64,000 nucleotides of DNA from Alcanivorax jadensis T9 (GCF_000756655.1 NZ_ARXU01000008.1:62001-126000), one strand, 5' to 3'. Shown: positions 22,065 to 38,054, numbered from the stretch's first letter. Notes: generated by a model not told the origin, from the letters alone. Numbers and translations: made by a program.

Positions 22065-23996
22065 ATGGGTAAGATTATCGGTATCGACCTGGGTACGACC
22101 AACAGCTGTGTGGCCGTGCTGGAAGGTGATAAAGCCAAGGTTATTGAAAACGCTGAAGGCGCGCGTACCACGCCGTCCATCATCGCCTACACCGACGACA
22201 AGGAAACCCTGGTCGGTCAGTCCGCCAAGCGTCAGGCGGTGACCAACCCGGAAAACACCCTGTACGCGGTGAAGCGTCTGATCGGCCGTCGTTTTGACGA
22301 CAGCGTCGTTCAGAAAGACATCAAGATGGTCCCTTACAAGATCACCAAGGCCGACAATGGCGATGCCTGGGTAGAAGTGAAGGGCGAAAAAATGGCGCCG
22401 CCGCAGATTTCTGCGCAGGTGCTCAAGAAAATGAAGAAGACCGCGGAAGATTACCTGGGTGAGGCCGTTACCGAGGCCGTCATCACCGTGCCCGCGTACT
22501 TCAACGATTCCCAGCGTCAGGCCACCAAGGATGCCGGTCGCATCGCCGGTCTGGACGTGAAGCGCATCATCAACGAGCCCACCGCGGCGGCCTTGGCCTA
22601 TGGCCTGGACAAAAAAGGTGGTGACCGCACCATCGCTGTCTACGATCTGGGTGGCGGTACCTTCGATATCTCCATCATCGAGATTGCCGAAGTGGATGGC
22701 GAGCACCAGTTTGAAGTGCTGGCCACCAACGGTGACACCTTCCTGGGTGGTGAAGATTTCGACCTGGCGCTGATCAACTTCCTGGCAGACCAGTTCAAGG
22801 CAGATTCCGGCATCGACCTGGGCGGCGATCCGCTGGCCATGCAGCGTCTGAAAGAAGCGGCCGAGAAAGCCAAGATCGAGCTGTCCTCCGCCGAGCAGAC
22901 CGAAGTGAACCTGCCGTACATCACCGCCGACAGCACCGGTCCCAAGCACCTGGTGGTGAAAGTGACCCGTGCCAAGCTGGAATCCCTGGTGGGTGATCTG
23001 GTTAGCCGCTCCCTGGAGCCATGCAAGACTGCGCTGACTGATGCGGGCGTGAAAACTGCCGATATCACCGACGTGATTCTGGTGGGTGGTCAGACCCGTA
23101 TGCCGATGGTGCAGAAGAAAGTCACCGAGTTCTTCGGCAAAGAGCCGCGCAAGGACGTGAACCCGGATGAAGCGGTTGCCATGGGCGCAGCCATTCAGGG
23201 TGCGGTACTGAGCGGTGACGTGACCGACGTGCTGCTGCTGGATGTGACGCCGCTGACCCTGGGTATCGAAACCATGGGTGGCGTGATGACGCCGCTGATC
23301 GAGAAGAACACCACCATCCCGACCAACGCGTCCCAGGTGTTCTCCACGGCGGATGACAACCAGACCGCAGTGACCGTGCATGTACTGCAGGGTGAGCGTA
23401 AGCAGGCGGCACAGAACAAGTCGCTGGGCCAGTTCAACCTGGAAGACATTCCGCCGGCACCGCGCGGTATGCCGCAGATCGAAGTGACCTTCGACATCGA
23501 TGCCAACGGTATTCTGCACGTGGGCGCGAAAGACAAGGCCACCGGTAAAGAGCAGACCATCCAGATCAAGGCCTCCTCCGGTCTGTCCGACGAGGAAGTG
23601 GAAAAGATGGTGCAGGACGCCGAAGCTCACGCGGACGAAGACAAGAAGTTCGAAGAGCTGGTGCAGACCCGCAACCAGGCTGACCACTTGGTGCACGCCA
23701 CCAAGAAGACTCTGGAAGAAGCCGGTGACAAGGCGACTGACGAAGAGAAAGAAGCTATCACCAAGGCGGCTGACGAGCTGGAAGAAGCTGCCAAAGGCAG
23801 CGACAAGGACGACATCGACGCCAAGATCAAGGCGCTGTCGGAAGTCTCTGCGCCGCTGGCCGAGAAGCTGTATGCCGAGCAGGCTCAGCAGGCGGAGGGC
23901 GCAGCCGCGGACGCCGCTGGCGAGCAGCAGAAAGCTTCTGGTGATGACGTAGTCGACGCCGAGTTTGAAGAAGTGGACGACGACAAGAAGAAGTAA
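22065..23996 (+). CDS. dnaK: Chaperone DnaK (Hsp70)
   Basis: 643 residues, full length. ATPase domain begins [20 protein letters not shown]; other signatures are [35 protein letters not shown] and the linker [19 protein letters not shown]. The substrate-binding domain and helical lid follow, ending in the acidic tail [13 protein letters not shown]. Folds and protects proteins with DnaJ (24116) and GrpE (21344). A long open frame on the opposite strand is a composition shadow. Confidence 0.98.
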   Translation: MGKIIGIDLGTTNSCVAVLEGDKAKVIENAEGARTTPSIIAYTDDKETLVGQSAKRQAVTNPENTLYAVKRLIGRRFDDSVVQKDIKMVPYKITKADNGDAWVEVKGEKMAPPQISAQVLKKMKKTAEDYLGEAVTEAVITVPAYFNDSQRQATKDAGRIAGLDVKRIINEPTAAALAYGLDKKGGDRTIAVYDLGGGTFDISIIEIAEVDGEHQFEVLATNGDTFLGGEDFDLALINFLADQFKADSGIDLGGDPLAMQRLKEAAEKAKIELSSAEQTEVNLPYITADSTGPKHLVVKVTRAKLESLVGDLVSRSLEPCKTALTDAGVKTADITDVILVGGQTRMPMVQKKVTEFFGKEPRKDVNPDEAVAMGAAIQGAVLSGDVTDVLLLDVTPLTLGIETMGGVMTPLIEKNTTIPTNASQVFSTADDNQTAVTVHVLQGERKQAAQNKSLGQFNLEDIPPAPRGMPQIEVTFDIDANGILHVGAKDKATGKEQTIQIKASSGLSDEEVEKMVQDAEAHADEDKKFEELVQTRNQADHLVHATKKTLEEAGDKATDEEKEAITKAADELEEAAKGSDKDDIDAKIKALSEVSAPLAEKLYAEQAQQAEGAAADAAGEQQKASGDDVVDAEFEEVDDDKKK

Positions 23997-24061
23997 GTCG
24001 TCGGACATCCCGGTGCCGCGCTCAGGCGCGGTAGCCGGGAGATCCGCGCAACTTCTTTATT

Positions 24062-24087
24062 GCCGGCGCCTTGCCGGCGTTTTTGTG
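24062..24087 (+). terminator. Terminator after dnaK
   Basis: GCCGGCGCCTTGCCGGC stem followed by GTTTTTG. Only 30 nt before dnaJ, so it may act as a partial terminator that lowers dnaJ relative to dnaK. Confidence 0.7.
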
Positions 24088-24115
24088 TGACGGGACTGAT
24101 TCAAAAAGGCCCACT

Positions 24116-25243
24116 ATGTCCAAACGTGATTATTACGAAGTGCTGGGCGCATCAAAAGATGCCAGCCAGCAGGATCTGAAAAAGGCTTACCGACGCCTTG
24201 CCATGAAATACCATCCGGATCGCAATCCGGATGACCAGGAAGCTTTGGCCAAGTTCAAGGAAGCCAAGGAAGCCTACGAAGTGCTCTCCGATGAGCAGAA
24301 GCGTGCTGCCTACGACCAGTTCGGCCATGCCGGCGTGGATGGCCAAGCGGGCGGCGGTGGAGCCGGTGGCTTCGGCGGTGGCGGTTTTGGTGACATCTTC
24401 GGCGATATTTTCGGCGATATCTTTGGTGGCGGCGGTGGTGGCCGTCGTGGGCCAGCCCGTGGCGCCGACCTGCGTTATACCCTGGAGCTGTCTCTTGAGC
24501 AGGCCGTGCGTGGCTGCGATGAAAAAATCCGCGTGCCGACCTGGGATAGCTGTGAAGTCTGCCATGGCAGTGGTGCCAAGGAAGGCTCGCAGCCAGTGGC
24601 CTGTAACACCTGTGGCGGCATGGGCCAGGTGCGCATGCAGCAGGGTTTCTTCACCGTGCAGCAGGCCTGTCCTACCTGTAAGGGCGAAGGGCGTGTCATC
24701 AAGGATCCCTGCACCAGTTGTGGTGGTCAGGGCCGGGTACAAAACACCAAGACCCTGTCGGTGAAAATTCCGGCGGGCGTTGATACCGGTGACCGTATCC
24801 GTCTGGCTGGCGAAGGCGAAGCGGGCATGCATGGCGCCCCCGCCGGCGACCTGTATGTGCAGGTGGCGGTGCGCGAGCACGACATCTTCCAGCGTGATGG
24901 CGCCAACCTGTTCTGCGAAGTGCCGATCAGTTTTGTCGATGCCAGCCTGGGCGGCGAGCTCGATGTGCCGACCCTGAATGGCAAGGTGAAACTGAAAGTG
25001 CCCGCGGAAACCCAGAGCGGCAAACTGTTCCGCTTGCGCGGCAAGGGGGTAACCCCGGTACGCGGTGGCGGTCCGGGTGATCTGCTCTGCAAGGTGGTGA
25101 TCGAAACGCCGGTGAAACTGTCCGGTGAACAGAAAGACTTGCTGCGTAAATTCCAGGAGTCCCTGGAAAGCGGTGGCAATCGTCACAACCCGCGCAAGAG
25201 CAGCTGGTTTGAAGGGGTGAAGCGTTTCTTCGACGCTAAATAA
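24116..25243 (+). CDS. dnaJ: Co-chaperone DnaJ (Hsp40)
   Basis: 375 residues from ATG 24116 ([16 protein letters not shown]). J-domain with the HPD motif (YHPDRNP), a Gly/Phe-rich stretch (about 75-125), four zinc-binding repeats ([32 protein letters not shown]) and the two C-terminal substrate domains. It delivers clients to DnaK and stimulates its ATPase. Earlier in-frame starts exist but the J-domain fixes this one. Confidence 0.98.
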   Translation: MSKRDYYEVLGASKDASQQDLKKAYRRLAMKYHPDRNPDDQEALAKFKEAKEAYEVLSDEQKRAAYDQFGHAGVDGQAGGGGAGGFGGGGFGDIFGDIFGDIFGGGGGGRRGPARGADLRYTLELSLEQAVRGCDEKIRVPTWDSCEVCHGSGAKEGSQPVACNTCGGMGQVRMQQGFFTVQQACPTCKGEGRVIKDPCTSCGGQGRVQNTKTLSVKIPAGVDTGDRIRLAGEGEAGMHGAPAGDLYVQVAVREHDIFQRDGANLFCEVPISFVDASLGGELDVPTLNGKVKLKVPAETQSGKLFRLRGKGVTPVRGGGPGDLLCKVVIETPVKLSGEQKDLLRKFQESLESGGNRHNPRKSSWFEGVKRFFDAK

Positions 25244-25269
25244 CCTCTGAGCCCAGCGTCATCCAAAGA

Positions 25270-25305
25270 AGCCCGGTGCATATTGCCCGGGCTTTTTTGT
25301 GTTTA
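25270..25305 (+). terminator. Terminator after dnaJ
   Basis: AGCCCGG-tgcatatt-GCCCGGGCT followed by six T. Confidence 0.88.
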
Positions 25306-25396
25306 TCAGCCGATAGTCTGAAATTTGGCCACTGGCGTTGCCGCTTTAACATCGCCTGCGATATTGTGCATAAAAACAACAATAACAGAGGTAATC

Positions 25397-27456
<2,060 letters not shown>

Positions 27457-27488
27457 AAAAGCCAGCGGTCGGTTGCACCGAGCAAAGG

Positions 27489-27517
27489 GTGACATTTGCC
27501 CGCTGAGGCCCTAAAAT
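27489..27517 (+). promoter_or_regulatory. carA promoter
   Basis: GTGACA (27489-27494), 17-nt spacer, TAAAAT (27512-27517). It lies upstream of the leader ORF and attenuator hairpin, so it fits as the carAB promoter. Confidence 0.65.
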
Positions 27518-27551
27518 AGCGCGCAGCCCGTGATGGGCGTGCGGGGCACTG

Positions 27552-27659
27552 ATGACGAATTTCATGAAAAAGCGAGGTGGAGCAATCCATCTCGCTTTTT
27601 TGCGAATGTGCCCTGCCGCATATCTCCCTATATTCTTACCAGCCTGGAGGTTGCGTTGA
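27552..27659 (+). CDS. Candidate carA leader peptide (35 aa)
   Basis: ATG 27552 to TGA 27659. The stop overlaps the TTG start of carA (TTGA at 27656-27659). The frame runs through the terminator hairpin at 27567-27601, so translating ribosomes would disturb the hairpin. The peptide is basic at first (MKKRGG) and hydrophobic and Pro-rich later. GGGG lies 6 nt before the ATG. A leader peptide with transcription attenuation has been described for carAB of Pseudomonas; this arrangement fits but is an inference. Confidence 0.5.
   Translation: MTNFMKKRGGAIHLAFLRMCPAAYLPIFLPAWRLR
27567..27601 (+). terminator. Attenuator-like terminator in the carA leader
   Basis: A 15-bp stem (AAAAAGCGAG, then G-U, then TGGA) closed by a GCAA loop and followed by six T. 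It lies between the carA promoter and the carA start, so it must be conditional. Confidence 0.75.
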
Positions 27660-28789
27660 CGGTTCCCGCCATTCTCGCTCTTGAAGACGGAAGCATCTTT
27701 CGGGGTGTTGCTATCGGTGCCACGGGTCAGACCGTGGGTGAAGTGGTGTTCAACACCGCTATGACCGGCTACCAGGAGATCCTGACGGATCCCTCCTACG
27801 CCAAACAGATTGTGACCCTGACCTATCCTCATATTGGTAACACCGGTGTGACGCCCGAGGACGAAGAGTCCGCCCAGATCTGGGCGTCCGGCCTGGTGAT
27901 TCGCGATCTGGCCATGACGGTCAGTAACTGGCGTAGCCAGCAGTCCCTGCCGGACTACCTGCGCGATAACAATATCGTGGCCATTGCGGAGATCGATACC
28001 CGCCGCCTGACTCGCATCCTGCGCGACAAGGGTGCCCAGAACGGCTGCATCATTGCCGGCGATAACCTGGATGAGGCCAAGGCACTGGAAGCTGCCAAGG
28101 GCTTCCCGGGCCTGAAAGGCATGGATCTGGCGAAGGAAGTCACCGTCAGTGAAGCTTATAGCTGGACCGAGTCCACCTGGGATCTGGAGAAAGGTCACAC
28201 TGAGGGCGTCGATAGCCGCTTCCATGTGGTGGCCTACGATTACGGCGTCAAGCGCAACATCCTGCGCATGCTGGTCGAGCGTGGCTGCAAGCTCACGGTG
28301 GTGCCGGCGCAGACCCCGGCCGCCGACGTGCTGGCCATGAATCCCGATGGCATCTTCCTGTCCAACGGCCCGGGTGACCCGGAGCCCTGTGACTACGCCA
28401 TCGAGGCCATCAAGGAAATCGTTGCCACCGGCAAGCCGGTGTTCGGTATCTGCCTGGGTCATCAGCTGCTGGCGCTGGCCAGCGGAGCGAAAACCATGAA
28501 GATGAGCACGGGCCACCACGGTGCCAACCACCCGGTGAAAACCCTGGCCGACGACACGGTGATGATTACCAGCCAGAACCATGGTTTTGCCGTGGATATG
28601 GATTCCCTGCCCGAGACTCTGAAGGTCACTCATGTGTCCCTCTTTGATGGCACTTTGCAGGGCATTCATCGCACCGATGTGCCGGCGTTCAGCTTCCAGG
28701 GTCACCCGGAAGCCAGCCCGGGTCCGCGAGACTGCGCGCCGCTGTTCGATCATTTCATCGAACTGATGGAAGCGAAGAGCCAACAGTAA
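27656..28789 (+). CDS. carA: Carbamoyl-phosphate synthase small subunit
   Basis: 377 residues from TTG 27656, chosen because GGAGG lies 7 nt upstream and the protein then begins [17 protein letters not shown], the usual CarA N-terminus. Glutamine amidotransferase domain: [11 protein letters not shown], nucleophile Cys in [14 protein letters not shown], and the His/Glu pair in [11 protein letters not shown]. It supplies ammonia to CarB for carbamoyl phosphate, the precursor of arginine and pyrimidines. A leader ORF and attenuator precede it. Confidence 0.97.
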   Translation: MTVPAILALEDGSIFRGVAIGATGQTVGEVVFNTAMTGYQEILTDPSYAKQIVTLTYPHIGNTGVTPEDEESAQIWASGLVIRDLAMTVSNWRSQQSLPDYLRDNNIVAIAEIDTRRLTRILRDKGAQNGCIIAGDNLDEAKALEAAKGFPGLKGMDLAKEVTVSEAYSWTESTWDLEKGHTEGVDSRFHVVAYDYGVKRNILRMLVERGCKLTVVPAQTPAADVLAMNPDGIFLSNGPGDPEPCDYAIEAIKEIVATGKPVFGICLGHQLLALASGAKTMKMSTGHHGANHPVKTLADDTVMITSQNHGFAVDMDSLPETLKVTHVSLFDGTLQGIHRTDVPAFSFQGHPEASPGPRDCAPLFDHFIELMEAKSQQ

Positions 28790-28855
28790 GCCAGAGCCAG
28801 ACCCGGCATCGCCGGGTCCCTGATGCAGCCATTTACGTCTGACGGTTAGTGAACT

Positions 28856-31800
28856 ATGCCGAAAAGAACTGACATACAAAGCATTCTCATCATTGGCGCT
28901 GGCCCGATTGTCATCGGCCAGGCCTGTGAGTTTGACTACTCCGGTGCCCAGGCCTGCAAGGCCCTGCGTGAAGAGGGGTTCCGGGTCATCCTGGTGAATT
29001 CCAACCCGGCCACCATCATGACCGACCCGGCCATGGCCGATGCGACCTACATCGAGCCGATCACCTGGCAAACCGTGGCCAAGATCATCGAAAAGGAGCG
29101 TCCGGACGCCCTGCTGCCCACCATGGGCGGGCAGACCGCCCTGAATTGCGCGCTGGATCTGGACAAGCACGGCGTGCTGGCCGAGTTCGGTGTGGAAATG
29201 ATCGGCGCCACCCAGGATGCCATCGACAAGGCGGAAGACCGGCATCGTTTCGACCAGGCCATGAAAGCTATCGGTCTGGAATGCCCGCGCTCTGCCATCG
29301 CCCACAACATGGAAGAGGCCAATGCGGCCCTGGAAGATCTGGGCTTTCCCTGCATTATCCGGCCCAGCTTCACCATGGGCGGTTCCGGTGGCGGTGTTGC
29401 CTATAACCGGGAAGAGTTCGAAGAAATCTGCCAGCGCGGTCTGGACCTGTCGCCCACCAACGAGCTGTTGATCGACGAGTCCCTGCTGGGCTGGAAAGAG
29501 TACGAGATGGAAGTGGTCCGCGACAAAAAGGACAACTGCATCATCGTCTGCTCTATCGAGAACTTCGATCCCATGGGTGTGCACACCGGTGACTCCATCA
29601 CCGTGGCCCCGGCGCAGACGCTCACCGATAAAGAGTTCCAGATCATGCGCGACGCCTCTCTGGCGGTGCTGCGCGAGATCGGTGTGGAAACCGGCGGTTC
29701 CAACGTGCAGTTCGGGGTCAACCCGGACAACGGCCGCATGGTGGTGATCGAAATGAACCCGCGGGTAAGCCGCTCCTCGGCGTTGGCCTCCAAGGCCACC
29801 GGTTTCCCGATCGCCAAGGTGGCCGCCAAGCTGGCGGTGGGTTACACCCTGGACGAGCTGCAGAACGAAATTACCGGCGGTAAGACTCCGGCTTCTTTCG
29901 AGCCGTCGATCGATTACGTGGTTACCAAGATTCCGCGCTTCAACTTCGAGAAGTTCGCCGAAGCAGACGCCGTCTTGACCACCCAGATGAAGTCCGTGGG
30001 TGAAGTGATGGCCATCGGCCGTAACTTCCAGGAATCCGTTCAGAAGGCATTGCGTGGCCTGGAAACCGATTCCGTCGGCTTTGATCCCAGTGTGGATCCG
30101 GCTTCACCGGATGCCCGCGAGCAGGTGGCCCAGTTGCTGGCCACTCCGGGTCCGGAGCGGATCTGGATTGTCGGGGATGCCTTCCGTGTCGGCATGACCG
30201 TGGATGACATCTTCAATATCACCAAAATTGATCACTGGTACCTGGTGCAGATCGAAGACCTGGTGCGCACCGAGCAGCAGCTGGCGGCCACCACCTTTAG
30301 CGATCTGACCCGCGACAGCCTGTATGCGCTCAAGCGCAAGGGTTTTTCGGATGCTCGCCTGGCACAGCTGCTGGGCGTCAAGGAATCCGACGTGCGCGGT
30401 AAGCGTGACGAGTTCGGCGTACAACCGATCTACAAGCGGGTGGACACCTGTGCGGCGGAATTTTCCACCGATACCGCCTACATGTACTCCAGCTATGACG
30501 AAGAGTGCGAATCCAACCCGTCCGACCGTGACAAGATCATGGTGATCGGCGGTGGCCCCAACCGTATCGGTCAGGGCATTGAGTTCGATTACTGCTGTGT
30601 GCACGCCGCCTTCGCCATGAAGGATGACGGTTACGAGACCATCATGGTCAACTGTAACCCGGAAACCGTGTCCACCGACTACGATACCTCTGATCGCCTG
30701 TACTTCGAGCCGGTGACGCTGGAAGACGTGCTGGCCATCGTCGCCAAGGAAAAGCCCAAGGGTGTGATCGTGCAGTACGGTGGCCAGACGCCGCTGAAAC
30801 TGGCGCGTGCCCTGCAGGCCGCAGGCGTGCCGATTATCGGTACTCCGCCGGATGCCATCGACGAGGCGGAAGACCGCGAGCGCTTCCAGCTGATGGTTAA
30901 CAAGCTTGGTCTGAAGCAGCCGCCCAACCGTACTGCCCGCTCCATGGAAGACGGTGTGCGTCTGGCGGAAGAAATCGGTTACCCGCTGGTAGTGCGTCCC
31001 TCCTATGTACTGGGTGGTCGCGCCATGGAAATCGTTTACAGCGAGGCCGAGCTGCGTAACTACATGATGAACGCGGTGTCCGTGTCCAACGACTCGCCGG
31101 TATTGCTGGACCGTTTCCTGGATGACGCCATCGAAGTGGATGTGGATGCGGTCTGTGACGGCACCGATGTGGTTATCGGCGGCATCATGCAACATATCGA
31201 GCAGGCCGGTGTTCACTCCGGTGACTCCGCCTGTTCCCTGCCGCCGTATTCCCTGGGTGAAGAGGTGCAGAATGTGATGCGCCAGCAGGCGGCAGACATG
31301 GCGCTGGAGCTGGGCGTGATCGGCTTGATGAATGTGCAGTTCGCGGTTAAGAGCGGCGAGGTGTATGTTCTGGAAGTGAATCCCCGTGCATCACGGACCG
31401 TGCCTTACGTGTCCAAGTGCATCGGTGTGTCCCTGGCCAAGGTAGCGGCTCGCTGCATGGCGGGTACCAGCCTCAAGGAACAGGGCTTCACTCAGGAAAT
31501 CAAACCGCAGCATTACTTCGTGAAGGAAGCGGTGTTCCCGTTCGCCAAATTCCCGAAAGTAGATCCCATCCTCGGCCCGGAAATGAAATCCACCGGGGAG
31601 GTAATGGGTGTCGGCGCTACCTTTGCCGAAGCGTTTGGCAAGGCGTCTCTGGGCGCGGGCGAAGCCCTGCCGGAGAAGGGAACTGCCTTTATTTCGGTGC
31701 GTGAAGTGGACAAGCCGGCAGCTATCGAGGTGGCACGCATGCTGATCGAGCGTGGCTTCAATCTGGTGGCCACTCGCGGTACCGCCAAGGTAATTGCCGA

Positions 31801-32074
31801 CGCCGGTCTGGATGTGAAAGTGGTCAACAAGGTGCTGGAGGGGCGTCCGCACATTGTGGACATGATCAAGAACGACGAGGTTGCCCTGATCGTGAACACC
31901 ACTGAGGGCAAGCAGGCGATCCGTGATTCCTTTGCGATTCGCCGCTCTGCTCTGCAGCACCGGGTGTTTTACACCACCACAATCACCGCCGCCCACGCGG
32001 TGTGTCAGGCGCTGGGAATCAGCGGCGAGCCCACGGTTCGGCGCCTGCAGGATTTGCACGCACAAATGCAGTAA
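28856..32074 (+). CDS. carB: Carbamoyl-phosphate synthase large subunit
   Basis: 1072 residues, full length. Two homologous ATP-grasp halves: [21 protein letters not shown] at the start and [25 protein letters not shown] near residue 560, each with QTALNCAL or [10 protein letters not shown] and a metal-binding [18 protein letters not shown] or [15 protein letters not shown] segment. The C-terminal MGS-like domain ([17 protein letters not shown]) is the allosteric site for UMP and ornithine. Follows carA by 66 nt. Confidence 0.98.
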   Translation: MPKRTDIQSILIIGAGPIVIGQACEFDYSGAQACKALREEGFRVILVNSNPATIMTDPAMADATYIEPITWQTVAKIIEKERPDALLPTMGGQTALNCALDLDKHGVLAEFGVEMIGATQDAIDKAEDRHRFDQAMKAIGLECPRSAIAHNMEEANAALEDLGFPCIIRPSFTMGGSGGGVAYNREEFEEICQRGLDLSPTNELLIDESLLGWKEYEMEVVRDKKDNCIIVCSIENFDPMGVHTGDSITVAPAQTLTDKEFQIMRDASLAVLREIGVETGGSNVQFGVNPDNGRMVVIEMNPRVSRSSALASKATGFPIAKVAAKLAVGYTLDELQNEITGGKTPASFEPSIDYVVTKIPRFNFEKFAEADAVLTTQMKSVGEVMAIGRNFQESVQKALRGLETDSVGFDPSVDPASPDAREQVAQLLATPGPERIWIVGDAFRVGMTVDDIFNITKIDHWYLVQIEDLVRTEQQLAATTFSDLTRDSLYALKRKGFSDARLAQLLGVKESDVRGKRDEFGVQPIYKRVDTCAAEFSTDTAYMYSSYDEECESNPSDRDKIMVIGGGPNRIGQGIEFDYCCVHAAFAMKDDGYETIMVNCNPETVSTDYDTSDRLYFEPVTLEDVLAIVAKEKPKGVIVQYGGQTPLKLARALQAAGVPIIGTPPDAIDEAEDRERFQLMVNKLGLKQPPNRTARSMEDGVRLAEEIGYPLVVRPSYVLGGRAMEIVYSEAELRNYMMNAVSVSNDSPVLLDRFLDDAIEVDVDAVCDGTDVVIGGIMQHIEQAGVHSGDSACSLPPYSLGEEVQNVMRQQAADMALELGVIGLMNVQFAVKSGEVYVLEVNPRASRTVPYVSKCIGVSLAKVAARCMAGTSLKEQGFTQEIKPQHYFVKEAVFPFAKFPKVDPILGPEMKSTGEVMGVGATFAEAFGKASLGAGEALPEKGTAFISVREVDKPAAIEVARMLIERGFNLVATRGTAKVIADAGLDVKVVNKVLEGRPHIVDMIKNDEVALIVNTTEGKQAIRDSFAIRRSALQHRVFYTTTITAAHAVCQALGISGEPTVRRLQDLHAQMQ

Positions 32075-32140
32075 ATCGTCCCATGGGGCGCTCGGAGCCG
32101 AGTGCTCCGGGCGGTTTTCATTGATTAGACGAGGATGACT

Positions 32141-32617
32141 ATGCAACGCATACCGATGACCGCCAAGGGTGCAAAGGCCCTGCGCGAAGAGCTGGAAAAG
32201 CTGAAAAGAGAAGATCGTCCGCGCATTACCGCAGCCATTGCCGAGGCCCGCGAGCACGGTGATCTGAAGGAAAATGCGGAATACCACGCGGCTCGCGAGC
32301 AGCAGGGTTTTTGTGAGGGGCGCATCAACGAGATCGAGTCCAAGCTCGGCGCGGCCCAGATCATTGATATCACTGAGCTGACGCATACCGGCAAGGTGAT
32401 TTTTGGCGTTACCGTGACCATCATCGATGTGGATACCGACGAACAGAAGGTGTACCAGATCGTGGGTGACGATGAAGCCAACATCAAGCAGGGCAAGCTG
32501 AGCGTCAATTCCCCCATCGCCCGTGGTCTGATCGGCCGTGAAGAAGGGGATGTGGTGCAGATCGATACCCCTGGTGGTACCCGGGAGTATGAGGTCGACA
32601 AGGTCGAGCACATCTGA
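32141..32617 (+). CDS. greA: Transcript cleavage factor GreA
   Basis: 158 residues from ATG 32141, exactly the E. coli length; GAGG lies 6 nt upstream, which favours it over ATG 32135. Coiled-coil tip with the catalytic acids in [26 protein letters not shown], and the C-terminal [22 protein letters not shown]. It rescues backtracked RNA polymerase. Confidence 0.97.
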   Translation: MQRIPMTAKGAKALREELEKLKREDRPRITAAIAEAREHGDLKENAEYHAAREQQGFCEGRINEIESKLGAAQIIDITELTHTGKVIFGVTVTIIDVDTDEQKVYQIVGDDEANIKQGKLSVNSPIARGLIGREEGDVVQIDTPGGTREYEVDKVEHI

Positions 32618-32633
32618 GTTGCAAGGCAAAAGA

Positions 32634-32663
32634 AAAGGCGACGTTAAACGTCGCCTTTTTTAT
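32634..32663 (+). terminator. Terminator after greA
   Basis: GGCGACGTTAAACGTCGCC followed by six T; could also end yhbY from the other strand (AAAAGGCGACG). Confidence 0.88.
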
Positions 32664-32692
32664 GTGCTCTGTGTGAAATCAGCCGATGGCAG

Positions 32693-33007
32693 TCACGCGT
32701 CCTGATAACGCAGGATGTTGGATAATTTCGGGTTCGGCTTCTGCGCAGGCCGGTAGAGCAGCGCGATGTTGCCGATACGCTGAATCAGCTCGGCGCTACC
32801 TTTGTCGCTCAGGGCCTGAACGATGGCGGCCCGGTCATCGCGGGTTTCTGCATTGACCTTCACCTTGATCAGTTCGTGGTCTTCCAGGCGCAGGTTGAGC
32901 TCCTCGACGAAGGTCTCGGTGAGGCCCTTGCCGCCGAAGATCAGTACGGGTTTGAGGTGGTGGCCAATACGGCGCAGCCGTTTGATGTCCTGTTGAGATA
33001 GCGGCAC
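32693..33007 (-). CDS. yhbY: Ribosome assembly RNA-binding protein YhbY
   Basis: 104 residues from GTG 33007 (GGAG 7 nt upstream; the next in-frame ATG is 15 codons earlier and gives an unrelated N-terminus). CRM domain: LRRIGHHLKPVLIFGGKGLTETFVEELNLRLEDHELIKVKV with the GGKG loop, then IGNIALLYRP. Binds pre-50S particles. Divergent from rlmE, as in E. coli. Confidence 0.94.
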   Translation of the reverse strand: MPLSQQDIKRLRRIGHHLKPVLIFGGKGLTETFVEELNLRLEDHELIKVKVNAETRDDRAAIVQALSDKGSAELIQRIGNIALLYRPAQKPNPKLSNILRYQDA

Positions 33008-33164
33008 GGTGTGGCTCCAGAGCTGCAGGGTGTCGCCAGCAGGGCAACACAAAATGAGGGAATGTCCGGGCTGTCCCGGCGATGGGCGTATTCTACGGGT
33101 TAGCAGGGTGAAAAGCAGCCGTTAAGCAAGGCAGCGGCAAAGCGGATTGAAGAGGTGATCTCTG

Positions 33165-33809
33165 ATGGCGAAATCGAGCCGTTCCAAAACCAGCAAGGCC
33201 TGGCTCAAGGAGCATTTCAGCGACCAGTGGGTGGCAAAGGCCCAGGCAGAGGGTTATCGCTCCCGTGCCAGTTTCAAACTGCTGGAGATGAACGAGAAAG
33301 ACCGCCTGTTCCGGCCCGGCATGACAGTGCTGGATCTGGGGGCTGCGCCGGGTGGCTGGTCCCAGGTGGCGGGCCGGCTGATGGGTTCACACGGCACTGT
33401 CATCGCCAGCGATATCCTGCCAATGGATGCCTTACCGGATGTGACCTTTATTGAAGGGGATTTTCGCGAAGACGCCATCTATGAGCAAATCCTTGCGGCG
33501 CTCGGGGATCGCAAGGCAGACCTTGTAATGTCCGACATGGCCCCCAATATGAGTGGTAACAAGGGCGTGGATCAGCCGCGGGCCATGTATCTGGCCGAAC
33601 TGGCGCTGGATATGGCCGAGCGGGTGCTGGAACCGGATGGCCAGTTTCTGGTCAAGGTATTCCAGGGTGAGGGGTTTGATGAGTACCGGCAGCTGCTGTT
33701 GCAGCGTTTTCACCGGGTAGTCAGCCGCAAGCCGGCCGCCAGCCGTGCCCGTTCTACTGAGGTGTATCAGCTGGCCAGTGGTCTGAAATGGGCTGTAAAA
33801 AAGCCGTGA
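33165..33809 (+). CDS. rlmE: 23S rRNA 2'-O-ribose U2552 methyltransferase
   Basis: 214 residues. SAM-binding motif [20 protein letters not shown], and the catalytic K-D-K-E set in [32 protein letters not shown] and SRARSTEVY. Precedes ftsH, the ftsJ-ftsH order of E. coli. The gap to ftsH is 109 nt. Confidence 0.97.
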   Translation: MAKSSRSKTSKAWLKEHFSDQWVAKAQAEGYRSRASFKLLEMNEKDRLFRPGMTVLDLGAAPGGWSQVAGRLMGSHGTVIASDILPMDALPDVTFIEGDFREDAIYEQILAALGDRKADLVMSDMAPNMSGNKGVDQPRAMYLAELALDMAERVLEPDGQFLVKVFQGEGFDEYRQLLLQRFHRVVSRKPAASRARSTEVYQLASGLKWAVKKP

Positions 33810-33918
33810 AATGGCGCTTTTGCTGTCCGAACCGGCATTACGCAGGGTTCGGCAAATGGTGTAAGGTGTAAGTTCGTTAGTGTGCGCGTGAAGCGCCCGG
33901 AATTGATCGAGGTCTCCC

Positions 33919-35835
<1,917 letters not shown>

Positions 35836-35847
35836 TCCCTCTGATCC

Positions 35848-36702
35848 ATGATTGAAACGCTGACCTGTGGGGCGCGGACACTAAACCTGTCCGCGCCTGT
35901 CGTTATGGGGATACTCAACGTAACCCCCGACTCCTTTTCCGATGGTGGCCGCTTTACCGAGCGGGATGCCGCCCTTCGCCAGGCCGAGCAGATGCTGGTG
36001 GACGGAGCGGCCATCATTGATGTGGGTGGCGAGTCTACACGCCCCGGCGCAGCGCCGGTTTCCGAACAGCAGGAGCTGGACCGGGTGGTCCCGGTGGTGG
36101 AGGCGCTGACGGGTGAGCTCGGCGCCCTGGTGTCCGTGGATACCAGCACTGCGGCAGTGATCCGTGATGCTGCTGCTGCCGGTGCCGGCATGATCAATGA
36201 TGTGCGCGCCCTGCGCCGCCCCGGGGCGCTGGAGGCTGCGGCAGCCAGCGAATTACCGGTCTGTCTGATGCATATGCTGGGTGAGCCCGGCAACATGCAG
36301 GATGATCCCCGTTATGGGGATGTTACCGCCGACGTGATCGATTTTCTGCGTCAGCGTGTCGCCGTCTGCAAGCAGGTGGGCATTCCCCGTGAGCGACTTC
36401 TTGTCGATCCGGGCTTTGGCTTTGCCAAGACCGTGGCGCACAATCTTACCTTAATGAATGAAATGGCCGCGTTGCAGGAACTGGCGCTGCCGGTCCTGAT
36501 TGGTATTTCGCGCAAGTCCTTGTTTGGCAAGCTGCTGGACCGGGACGTGAGTGAGCGATTGCCGGCCAGTCTGGCGGCGGCGGCCATCTGTATTGAACGC
36601 GGAGCAAAGATTGTCCGTGCCCATGATGTGAGGGAAACCGTGGATGTGGTGCGTTTCGCCCACGCCGTGAGGCAGTCAGGCGACAGTCATCGTATAAAAT
36701 AA
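35848..36702 (+). CDS. folP: Dihydropteroate synthase
   Basis: 284 residues, 12 nt after fts[19 protein letters not shown] near residue 18, [21 protein letters not shown] near residue 52, [19 protein letters not shown] and IGISRKS. Condenses pterin pyrophosphate with p-aminobenzoate in folate synthesis; sulfonamide target. In the conserved ftsH-folP-glmM order. Confidence 0.97.
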   Translation: MIETLTCGARTLNLSAPVVMGILNVTPDSFSDGGRFTERDAALRQAEQMLVDGAAIIDVGGESTRPGAAPVSEQQELDRVVPVVEALTGELGALVSVDTSTAAVIRDAAAAGAGMINDVRALRRPGALEAAAASELPVCLMHMLGEPGNMQDDPRYGDVTADVIDFLRQRVAVCKQVGIPRERLLVDPGFGFAKTVAHNLTLMNEMAALQELALPVLIGISRKSLFGKLLDRDVSERLPASLAAAAICIERGAKIVRAHDVRETVDVVRFAHAVRQSGDSHRIK

Positions 36703-36719
36703 CCGCACAAGGAGTAGTC

Positions 36720-38054
36720 ATGGCGCGTAAGTATTTCGGGACGGATGGCGTGCGAGGCACGGTGGGGGAATTCCCCATTACCCCGGATTTCGTGCTCAAG
36801 CTGGGCTGGGCGGCCGGCAAGGTGCTTGCCGCCCATGGTGGCAGCAAGATTCTGATCGGCAAAGACACCCGTATCTCCGGCTACATGTTTGAATCGGCCC
36901 TGGAGGCCGGCATTTCTGCCGCCGGTGTCGATGTGCGCCTGCTCGGGCCCCTGCCAACACCGGGTATTGCCTACCTGACCCGCACTCTGTCGGCCCAGGC
37001 CGGGATCGTTATTTCCGCTTCTCATAATGCCTATACCGATAATGGCATCAAATTCTTCGGGGCGGATGGGCGCAAGCTCAATGATGAGATTGAGCTGGAA
37101 ATCGAGCGCCTGCTGGACGAAGACATGTCCGTGGTCGCCACTGACCAGATCGGCAAGGTACGTCGCATCGATGATGCCCGTGGCCGTTATATCGAATTCT
37201 GCAAGAGCACCGTGCCGGGTCTGAATCTGAGTGGCATGAAGATCGTGGTCGATACCGCCAACGGCGCGGCGTACCACATCGCGCCGGATGTGTTCGAGGA
37301 GCTGGGGGCCGAAGTGGTGGCCATGGCCAATACTCCGGACGGTTTCAATATCAACCGTGATTGTGGTTCCACCCATCCGGAAAAGCTGCAGCAGCGAGTA
37401 CTGGACGAAAAGGCGGATCTGGGGGTTGCCCTGGACGGTGATGCGGACCGGCTGATCATGGTCGATCATACCGGCAAGCTGGTGGATGGTGACCAGCTGC
37501 TGTTCGTGGTGGCCCGGGATCGCAAGGAAAGCGGGGCGGACATGCCCGGTGTGGTCGGCACCCTGATGTCTAACTTCGGTTTGGAGCTGGCACTGCAGGC
37601 GCAGGGTATCGAGTTCGTTCGCGCCAAGGTGGGTGACCGCTATGTGATGGAGCAGCTCGATCAACGTGGCTGGCTGATCGGCGGCGAATCCTCAGGCCAT
37701 CTGGTCTGTCTCGATTGTACCTCTACCGGCGATGGCACAGTCTCTGCCCTGCAGGTGCTGGCGGCGCTATCCCGCCGTGACCAGAGTCTGGCGGATGCAG
37801 TGGCGGATGTAGCGTTGTTGCCGCAGACCATGATCAATGTGCGCGGCTCCAGCCGTGACGGTTTTATGGATAAGGCAGAAGTGAAGGCTGCCATGGCAGG
37901 CGTGGAAGACAAGCTGGGCGGCAATGGCCGGATTCTGCTGCGGCCCTCCGGTACCGAGCCACTGGTGCGGGTGATGATCGAGGGCAAGGATGCGGATCAG
38001 GTGGCTAGCCTGTGCCGGGAACTGGCCGATGTGGTGGAAAAGGCGATTGCCTGA
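36720..38054 (+). CDS. glmM: Phosphoglucosamine mutase
   Basis: 444 residues; AAGGAG 7 nt before [23 protein letters not shown] at the start, the phosphoserine loop [20 protein letters not shown] near residue 98, metal-binding [13 protein letters not shown] near residue 240, sugar-binding GGESSGH and the phosphate-binding [13 protein letters not shown]. Makes glucosamine-1-phosphate for UDP-GlcNAc. Confidence 0.98.
   Translation: MARKYFGTDGVRGTVGEFPITPDFVLKLGWAAGKVLAAHGGSKILIGKDTRISGYMFESALEAGISAAGVDVRLLGPLPTPGIAYLTRTLSAQAGIVISASHNAYTDNGIKFFGADGRKLNDEIELEIERLLDEDMSVVATDQIGKVRRIDDARGRYIEFCKSTVPGLNLSGMKIVVDTANGAAYHIAPDVFEELGAEVVAMANTPDGFNINRDCGSTHPEKLQQRVLDEKADLGVALDGDADRLIMVDHTGKLVDGDQLLFVVARDRKESGADMPGVVGTLMSNFGLELALQAQGIEFVRAKVGDRYVMEQLDQRGWLIGGESSGHLVCLDCTSTGDGTVSALQVLAALSRRDQSLADAVADVALLPQTMINVRGSSRDGFMDKAEVKAAMAGVEDKLGGNGRILLRPSGTEPLVRVMIEGKDADQVASLCRELADVVEKAIA

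Noticed and set aside
22002-24008. 668-aa open frame on the strand opposite dnaK
   Set aside because: Shadow of the GC-rich dnaK codons; no ribosome site and no protein-like composition. The same applies to the long frames opposite carAB, ftsH, pnp, infB, recN, acs and cbrA.
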